A stretch of 64,000 nt of DNA. Origin: Amycolatopsis pithecellobii. Its GTDB lineage: Bacteria > Actinomycetota > Actinomycetes > Mycobacteriales > Pseudonocardiaceae. Shown in pieces: positions 58,723 through 64,000 of this stretch (its first letter is position 1; each line of letters begins with the position of its first letter). The notes under the pieces are model-generated. The model searched no databases, had not been told where the DNA came from, and saw only the letters and a list, made by a program, of their open reading frames with translations. Position numbers and translations under genes: made by a program. The stretch is taken from the NCBI RefSeq assembly GCF_009707865.1, contig NZ_WMBA01000001.1, positions 223,157 through 287,156 on the forward strand, given 5' to 3'.

Positions 58723-59751
58723 GTGAGCGCGAAAGTGAATCGGCAGATCATCCTGGCGGCACGGCCGCACGGAAATCCGAAGGAAAGCGATTTCGAAATC
58801 GTGGAGCGCCCCGTGCCCGTCCCCGGCGACGGGCAGGTGCTCGTCCGGAACATCCTGGTGTCGCTGGACCCCTTCAACCGCATTCTCATGGGAAACGCGA
58901 ACAGCGACCAGCCCCCCATCGAACTCGGCGACACGATGTTCGGTTTCACGGTCGCCGTCGTCGAACAGAGCAACAATCCCGATTTCGCTGCCGGCGACCA
59001 CGTTGCCGGCATTTTCGGCACCACTGGCTGGCAGGACTATGCGCTTTCCGATGGATCGGATCTTCGGGTGGTCGATCCGGACGCGGCGCCCTTGTCGGCG
59101 AACCTCGGTGTGCTCGGCGTGACCGGCCTCACGGCCTGGATCGGCCTGACCAAGATCATCGAGCCGAAGCCGGACGGAACGCTCCTCGTCACCGCCGCCG
59201 CCGGTGCCGTCGGCTCGGCCGCGGCTCAGATCGGGAAACTCCGGGGATACCGGGTCGTGGGGATCGCCGGCGGCCCCGAGAAGACCCGGCACCTGCTCGA
59301 TGATCTCGGTCTGGACGCCGCCGTCGACTACAAGGCGCCCGACTTCGCCGGGCAACTCGCCCGCGCCGTGCCCGAAGGAATCGACACCATTTATGAGAAC
59401 GTGGGTGCCGCGCTGCTTCCCGCGCTGGTGCCGCACCTGAACCGGAAAGCGCAGATCGCCGTGGGCGGCGTCATGTCGCAGATCACGCAAACCGGTGCCT
59501 TCGAGGGGCCGGACCACCTGCCGGACCTGCTGCGGGCGGCCCTTTACAAGACGCTCACCATTCGCGGCTTCGACGTGACCGAGTTCTACGATTCCTATCC
59601 TGAATTCCTCGCGGATCTCGCCCCGGCCGTGGCGGAACAGAAGTTGCATTACAGCGCGCACATCATCGAGGGGCTCGAGACGATCCCCATCGCGTTTCCC
59701 GATATGTTCACTGGTCGCGTCGCGGGCAAGATGATCGCGAAGATCGGCTGA
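58723..59751 (+). CDS. NADP-dependent oxidoreductase (alkenal/LTB4 12-hydroxydehydrogenase-like MDR)
   Basis: 342 aa, GTG start after AAAGGAAA. N-terminal block RPHGNPKESDFEIVERPVP, GVTGLTAWIGLTKII, cofactor motif VTAAAGAVGSAAAQIGKLRG and FDVTEFYD are typical of CurA/PTGR-like double-bond reductases. Reduces enals, enones or quinones using NADPH. Divergent from the XRE gene. Confidence 0.89.
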   Translation: MSAKVNRQIILAARPHGNPKESDFEIVERPVPVPGDGQVLVRNILVSLDPFNRILMGNANSDQPPIELGDTMFGFTVAVVEQSNNPDFAAGDHVAGIFGTTGWQDYALSDGSDLRVVDPDAAPLSANLGVLGVTGLTAWIGLTKIIEPKPDGTLLVTAAAGAVGSAAAQIGKLRGYRVVGIAGGPEKTRHLLDDLGLDAAVDYKAPDFAGQLARAVPEGIDTIYENVGAALLPALVPHLNRKAQIAVGGVMSQITQTGAFEGPDHLPDLLRAALYKTLTIRGFDVTEFYDSYPEFLADLAPAVAEQKLHYSAHIIEGLETIPIAFPDMFTGRVAGKMIAKIG

Positions 59752-59813
59752 GGCAGGCGGCTCGCGGGGCTCGCCGGGCATACACTGTCCATAGTAGACG
59801 GTTCGCCACAAAC

Positions 59814-61001
59814 TCAGAGCTCGAACAGCCCCGCGGCGCCCATGCCCCCGCCGACGCACATGGTCACGACCGCATAGCGGGCGCCGCGCCGGCGGCCCTC
59901 CAGCAAGGCATGTCCGACCATGCGGGCCCCGCTCATGCCATACGGGTGGCCGATCGCGATGGCGCCGCCGTTGACGTTGAACTTCTCGGGGTCGATTCCC
60001 AGGCGGTCCCGGCAGTAGAGGGCCTGGGATGCGAAGGCCTCGTTGAGCTCCCACAGGTCGATGTCGCCGACCGACAGCCCGTGCCGTGCCAACAGCCGGG
60101 GGACGGCGAAGACGGGGCCGACACCCATCTCGTCCGGCTCACAGCCCGCGACGGCGATTCCCCGGTAGACACCCAGCGGTTCGAGGTCACGGCGGGCCGC
60201 TTCGCGGGCGTTCATCAGGACGAGCGCGGCGGCCCCATCGGAGAGCTGGGACGCGTTCCCGGCGCTGATGGTCGCCTTGTGCCGGGGCCGATCGGGCAGG
60301 ACGGCACGCAGACTCGCGAGGCCCTCGAGCGTGGTCGACGGCCGGTTGCCCTCGTCGAGTTCCAGGGTGAAGTCGGCGCGCTGCTCAGGGTCGTCCCCCG
60401 GGACGAGTTTGCTGCCGCTGAACGCGACGATTTCCTCTTTGAACAGGCCGCGTTCCTGCGCGTCGGCGGTGCGCTGCTGCGACTGCAGGGCGTAGGCGTC
60501 CTGCGCCTCCCGGGTCACGCCGTAGCGCTGGGCGACGGTCTCCGCCGTGTCGAGCATCGTGACGTAGACGTCGTGGCCGTTCTTGACGAGCCGCGGGTCC
60601 TGCGCGCGATAGCTGTTGCGATGTTCGTTCTGCACAAGGGAAATCGATTCGACCCCACCGCCCACGGCGATCCGCATCCCGTCGGCGATGATCTGCTTTG
60701 CCGCGGTGGCCACGGCCATCAGCCCGGAGGCACACTGCCGGTCGACGGTCATGCCCGCGACACCGACCGGCAGCCCGGCGCGGAGCACAGCCTGCCGGGC
60801 GACGTTGTAGCCGCTGGTGCCCTCCTGCATACCGCAACCGAAAATGACGTCTTCGACTTCGCCGCCCTCGATCCCGGCCCGCTCCAGTGCCGCGCTCAAC
60901 GCGTGTGCGGCCAGGTGCTGGGCCTGGGTGTCGTTGAAAGCACCTCGGTAGGCCTTGCCGATCGGGGTGCGGGCGGTCGAGACGATCACGGCTTCGCGCA
61001 T
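59814..61001 (-). CDS. Acetyl-CoA acetyltransferase / thiolase
   Basis: 395 aa degradative or biosynthetic thiolase. Nucleophile C90 in [12 protein letters not shown]352 in [14 protein letters not shown] and C382 in [12 protein letters not shown], all standard. Performs 3-ketoacyl-CoA cleavage or acetyl-CoA condensation. Divergent from the MaoC-like gene with which it probably forms a small beta-oxidation unit controlled by the TetR at 61645. Confidence 0.92.
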   Translation of the reverse strand: MREAVIVSTARTPIGKAYRGAFNDTQAQHLAAHALSAALERAGIEGGEVEDVIFGCGMQEGTSGYNVARQAVLRAGLPVGVAGMTVDRQCASGLMAVATAAKQIIADGMRIAVGGGVESISLVQNEHRNSYRAQDPRLVKNGHDVYVTMLDTAETVAQRYGVTREAQDAYALQSQQRTADAQERGLFKEEIVAFSGSKLVPGDDPEQRADFTLELDEGNRPSTTLEGLASLRAVLPDRPRHKATISAGNASQLSDGAAALVLMNAREAARRDLEPLGVYRGIAVAGCEPDEMGVGPVFAVPRLLARHGLSVGDIDLWELNEAFASQALYCRDRLGIDPEKFNVNGGAIAIGHPYGMSGARMVGHALLEGRRRGARYAVVTMCVGGGMGAAGLFEL

Positions 61002-61057
61002 GGAATGTCCTCTTCGGATGTGGTTATCCGCCCACGCTAATACGGCGCACCAACATC

Positions 61058-61077
61058 GTCAATCATTTGACTATACT
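61058..61077. promoter_or_regulatory. Inverted repeat with -10 box between thiolase and MaoC genes
   Basis: GTCAA-TCAT-TTGAC (61058-61071) is a perfect inverted repeat immediately followed by TATACT (61072-61077), a good -10 for the plus-strand gene. Candidate operator for the TetR at 61645. Confidence 0.55.
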
Positions 61078-61162
61078 GACGACAAAGAGCCTGGGCGCCC
61101 ATGGTTGACGCCGTTGGTGTCTAATCATCTACGCAACCGTAGTTCGAGGTGAGGTGGCCAGA

Positions 61163-61609
61163 ATGGGCGAGGACAACAGGCTCAGGGCGGAGGACCTCCC
61201 GGTCGGCGAGCTCATCGAGCTGGGCAGTCAGACGGTGACCCGTGCGGAGATCATCGAGTTCGCCACGCAATGGGATCCCCAGCCGTTTCACATCGACGCC
61301 GACTTCGCTCGCGGGACGATGTTCGGTGACGTGATCGGCAGCGGCCTGCACACCCTGGCGATTTTCCAGCGGCTCGCCGCGCTCAACCTGTACCGGCAGT
61401 GGGCTGTCGTCGCCGGCCGCGCGGTCCGGAACGTGCAGTTGACGGCCCCGTTGCGTCCCGATACGACGGTCCGGGCGACCGTGCGGGTGGACTCGGTGAC
61501 GCCGCATTCGCCCGGTCGTTCCCTGGTGTGCAAGACCGGCCGGGTGTGGCACGAGGACACCGTCCTGATGACCGTCGAGTTCGAGTCGTACGTACTCAGC
61601 CGCTCGTAG
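61163..61609 (+). CDS. MaoC-like (hot-dog) hydratase/dehydratase
   Basis: 148 aa from ATG 61163 (GAGGTGAGG ribosome site; the GTG at 61154 overlaps that site). Hydratase 2 motif FATQWDPQPFHIDAD with the catalytic Asp and His, then GSGLHTL. Adds or removes water on enoyl-CoA thioesters; supports a fatty or branched acyl-CoA role with the thiolase. Confidence 0.88.
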   Translation: MGEDNRLRAEDLPVGELIELGSQTVTRAEIIEFATQWDPQPFHIDADFARGTMFGDVIGSGLHTLAIFQRLAALNLYRQWAVVAGRAVRNVQLTAPLRPDTTVRATVRVDSVTPHSPGRSLVCKTGRVWHEDTVLMTVEFESYVLSRS

Positions 61610-61644
61610 CTCGGCGCGACCCGCATTCGCTTTATGCTGGGCGC

Positions 61645-62406
61645 ATGGCCAGTCAACCTGAGGTCGCCAGGAAATCGCGGAAGAAGCCGGCCCCCGCGCA
61701 GCCGGACAACTCGTCGACGGGCTCGCGACGTAAGCAGCTCATGGAAAACGAGGTCCTCGAACACGCGACTCGCCTGTTCGCGGAACGCGGCTTCAACGGC
61801 ACGAGCCTGCAGGACATCGCCGAGGCGATGGGCCTCAAGCGTCCGGCGCTCTACTACTACTTCAAGAGCAAGGACGAGCTGCTCGACCGGCTCATCGTGG
61901 AGGCGACCAGCGGCCCCGCCCACGATCTGAACAAGATCGCCGCACTGTCCGATATGGACGTAGCCGCGCGCCTGCATGCCATGGCCCGGCACATCGTGAT
62001 CTGGGTGACGAGCAACCGGGATCGTTTCCTGCTCCTGGTGAAATCGGAGTCGGATTTGTCCCCGGCGAGCGCCAAGAAGTTCAACGAAGGCCGGCGCGCG
62101 GCGCTGGATGCGGTGCGGTCGATCATCGAGGAGGGCATCGAGGCCGGGCAGTTCCGGCCCGTCGATGCGAAGATCGCGGCGTTCGGTGTCTGGGGTATCT
62201 GCAACTGGGCCGCCTGGTGGTATCACCCCAAAGGCGAGACCCCGCTGGACACTGTCGCGGACCAACTGGCGGAGATGGCGGTGGCCGGCCTGCAACGGGC
62301 CGACCGTCGCGAAAGCGCCGTGGTGAGCCCACGCAACCTGGTCGCCGCCCTCCGCGACCAGCTTGACCAGCTCGACAAGGCGCTCAGCCGCGACGACACC
62401 TTTTGA
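61645..62406 (+). CDS. TetR family regulator
   Basis: 253 aa from ATG 61645. Basic N-terminal tail, then HTH NGTSLQDIAEAMGLKRPALYYYFKSK; C-terminal TetR_C_17/KstR2-like region with FNEGRRAALDAVRSIIEEGI and WAAWWYHPKGETP, typical of acyl-CoA metabolism regulators. Located 35 bp after the MaoC gene; candidate sites are at 61058 and 62560. Confidence 0.88.
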   Translation: MASQPEVARKSRKKPAPAQPDNSSTGSRRKQLMENEVLEHATRLFAERGFNGTSLQDIAEAMGLKRPALYYYFKSKDELLDRLIVEATSGPAHDLNKIAALSDMDVAARLHAMARHIVIWVTSNRDRFLLLVKSESDLSPASAKKFNEGRRAALDAVRSIIEEGIEAGQFRPVDAKIAAFGVWGICNWAAWWYHPKGETPLDTVADQLAEMAVAGLQRADRRESAVVSPRNLVAALRDQLDQLDKALSRDDTF

Positions 62407-62559
62407 CCGGTACGCCGTTGCCAGTGCGCGCAGGATGCTGAACGCGGCGGGCTGCGGCCGGGGCGGTGTTGCTGCGGGCTCATCCGCGAGCGGTGTGAGT
62501 ACCCACCGTGTCCGCGCCTGCACCAACAATCAACACCTTAGTCATCTACTGGACTCGGT

Positions 62560-62576
62560 CGTAAAATTCGTTTACG
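62560..62576. promoter_or_regulatory. Palindrome upstream of the MFS gene
   Basis: CGTAAA-ATTCG-TTTACG, perfect 6-bp arms, 46 bp before the MFS start codon; likely regulator site in the otherwise featureless 62407-62621 gap. Confidence 0.6.
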
Positions 62577-62621
62577 GTGGTGCCCGTCACGATTTGCCGG
62601 GCGTCAACCGAGGAGTGCGAG

Positions 62622-64000
62622 ATGAGCGATCTGGCCGCGCCGAGGTCGTCGAGGCCGCCTCAGGTGGCTGTGGTGAAGAGTCGGGGGATGGAGCGGCGGG
62701 CGGGGTTTGCCGCGTCGTTGGGCACGGTGCTGGAGTATTTCGATTTCGCGATCTTCGGGTTGCTGGCGGCGACGGTGTTCCCGACGGTGTTTTTCAGGGA
62801 GTTGCATGGTGCGACGGCGTTGATGGCGTCGTTCGCGACGTATGGGGTGGCGTTCGCGGCGCGGCCGTTGGGGAGTGTCATTTTCGGCACGATCGGGGAC
62901 CGGCACGGCCGTCGTGGGGTGTTGATCGTGACTCTGTGTCTGATGGGTCTGGCGACGGTGGTGATGGGCCTGTTGCCGGGGTACGCCACGATCGGGGTGG
63001 CTGCTCCGGCGATTCTGGTGGTGTTGCGGTTTGTGCAGGGGGTGGCTTCTGGTGGGGAGATCACCGGGGCGCAGTTGCTGGCGCTGGAACACGCCCCGCA
63101 GCAACGCCGTGGGCGGGCGGGGTCGTTCGTGGCGATCGCGTCGCCGTTGGCGCAGGCGCTGGCGACGTTGATCCTGGCCGGGTTGACCGCGGGGTTGAGT
63201 AAGGAAGCGTTTGTCACCTGGGGGTGGCGTATCCCGCTGGTGGCCAGCATCGTGCTGGTCGTGTTCGGGGCCTGGGTCCGCCGTGGGGTGCAGGAAACTC
63301 CCGAATTCGTCGCCGCCCGCACCGCAACGGAGACCCGCCCGAATGCGTTTCGGGTGTTGCGCCGCTATCCGGGCACCATTGTGATCCTGTTGCTGGGCTA
63401 CGCGGGCCCGGCCGCGATCTATCCGATGGTCACCACCTTCGGGGTGTCCTACATGACCTCCGCGGGGGGTCTGAAATCCAGCACCACGTTCCTCATCTTC
63501 CTCGCCGCCCAGCTTGTCGCGATCGGCGCCGCCATTCTCGGGGGCCGTCTGGCTGACCGGATCGGGCCCCGTAACGCGATGCTGGCCGCTCTGATCGTGC
63601 TGGCGGTCGCGTTCGTTCCGCTGTTCCCGGTCATCCATACCGGCAACATCGCGCTGATCGCCCTGTGCACCACCGGCGTGGTCGGATCCGTGATCATCGC
63701 CCTGTCCGCGCAGGCCGCGTTCTACGCCGACGCGTTCCCGGTCCGGATGCGCTACTCCGGTTCCTCCATCGCCTACACCGGCACCAACTCCCTGTTCGGG
63801 GGCAGTGCCGCCGTGGTCGCCACCGCCCTGCTCACCGCCACCGGCGGCAACATCCACGCCGTCACCCTCTACGGCGGCATCGTCCTGGCCATCTCCATCC
63901 TCGCCGTCCTCGCCACCGTCCTGCGTGACGAAACCGAATCCCTTCTCCGCGTCGTACCACTTGACCTTGCCGGTCGGCACTTCCCTCACCCATTCCTTCA
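62622..64000 (+). CDS. MFS transporter, metabolite:H+ symporter (MHS) type, runs off window
   Basis: Open from ATG 62622 (GAGGAG upstream) to the window end without a stop. MHS features: SLGTVLEYFDFAIFGLLAAT in TM1, the loop GDRHGRRGVLIVTL, QGVASGGEITGAQLL, ADRIGPRNAMLAA, ADAFPVRMRYSGSSIAY. Twelve membrane segments end near residue 425. The remaining codons from about 63,906 (RDETESLLRVVPLDL) are the complement of a cold-shock gene and are unlikely to be native. The first half uses mostly G-ending codons, the second half mostly C-ending ones. Confidence 0.85.
   Translation, partial: MSDLAAPRSSRPPQVAVVKSRGMERRAGFAASLGTVLEYFDFAIFGLLAATVFPTVFFRELHGATALMASFATYGVAFAARPLGSVIFGTIGDRHGRRGVLIVTLCLMGLATVVMGLLPGYATIGVAAPAILVVLRFVQGVASGGEITGAQLLALEHAPQQRRGRAGSFVAIASPLAQALATLILAGLTAGLSKEAFVTWGWRIPLVASIVLVVFGAWVRRGVQETPEFVAARTATETRPNAFRVLRRYPGTIVILLLGYAGPAAIYPMVTTFGVSYMTSAGGLKSSTTFLIFLAAQLVAIGAAILGGRLADRIGPRNAMLAALIVLAVAFVPLFPVIHTGNIALIALCTTGVVGSVIIALSAQAAFYADAFPVRMRYSGSSIAYTGTNSLFGGSAAVVATALLTATGGNIHAVTLYGGIVLAISILAVLATVLRDETESLLRVVPLDLAGRHFPHPFL
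63906..63980 (-). pseudogene. Cold-shock protein gene, 5' fragment fused antisense to the MFS gene
   Basis: On the minus strand GTG 63980, with GAGGGAA just upstream, reads VPTGKVKWYDAEKGFGFVTQ then DGGED: exactly the first 25 residues of an actinobacterial CspA-type protein including RNP-1 (KGFGFV). Immediately after GGED the sequence becomes the antisense of the transporter (GEDGDGQDDAA), so the remaining RNP-2 half is absent. Marks a recombination breakpoint or an assembly junction. Confidence 0.75.

Noticed and set aside
62604..63989. 461-codon minus-strand frame beginning with a cold-shock motif
   Set aside because: Only its first 25 codons are real protein sequence; the rest is the antisense of the MFS gene.

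Overview
The window is high-GC DNA with strong G/C third-position codon bias, frequent GTG/TTG starts, ATGA/GTGA coupled genes and many TetR, MarR, GntR and MmyB-like XRE regulators. This points to a GC-rich actinomycete, most likely Pseudonocardiaceae (Amycolatopsis-like). That assignment is inferred from style only, since there is no rRNA or other phylogenetic marker here. I saw no tRNA, rRNA or CRISPR array.

Layout. 1-1914: the 3' part of an allantoinase gene coupled to a hydantoin/allantoin-racemase-like gene whose end runs into a 22-bp tandem repeat. 2060-6976: a small TetR regulon (quinone oxidoreductase + peroxiredoxin; cupin + formamidase/acetamidase) with two copies of the same palindromic operator next to good promoters. 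7049-18966: mostly single enzyme/regulator pairs (amidohydrolase, Dabb protein + epimerase, aldo-keto reductase, sugar isomerase-like + hydrolase + MFS, LysR, SDR/TetR, XRE, MDR), several with conspicuous palindromes.

19084-40806 is a large catabolic island. It holds a fused TPP-dependent E1 with a small isomerase and a VOC protein, a complete sugar-type ABC importer, a cytosolic glycoside-hydrolase-fold protein, four SDRs, two paralogous zinc dehydrogenases resembling scyllo-inosose dehydrogenase, a cyclase-type hydrolase, an FCD-GntR regulator, a FAH-family hydrolase, a berberine-bridge-type flavoenzyme, an extradiol dioxygenase and an ACMSD-like amidohydrolase. A decayed IS110 copy and a gutted SnoaL-like gene sit inside it. 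I infer a pathway that imports a glycoside or cyclitol-like compound, oxidises and cleaves the ring, and finishes through meta-cleavage-like chemistry; the substrate is unknown.

40973-50255 is a compact biosynthetic operon: a single-module, fully reducing, probably iterative type I PKS (KS-AT-DH-psiKR-ER-KR-ACP) that ends in an S9/dienelactone-type alpha/beta hydrolase instead of a normal thioesterase. It is translationally coupled to a luciferase-like monooxygenase and an FAD monooxygenase. This is the best candidate for an undescribed system.

50447-64000: a second ACMSD-like amidohydrolase with a MarR regulator, a rearrangement scar that truncates two genes, a ClC transporter with a MarR regulator, a siderophore/cobalamin-type ABC importer, XRE + MDR, thiolase + MaoC + TetR, and an MHS-type MFS transporter. 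The 3' end of that transporter is fused antisense to the first 25 codons of a cold-shock protein gene, an apparent recombination or assembly junction at about 63,906.
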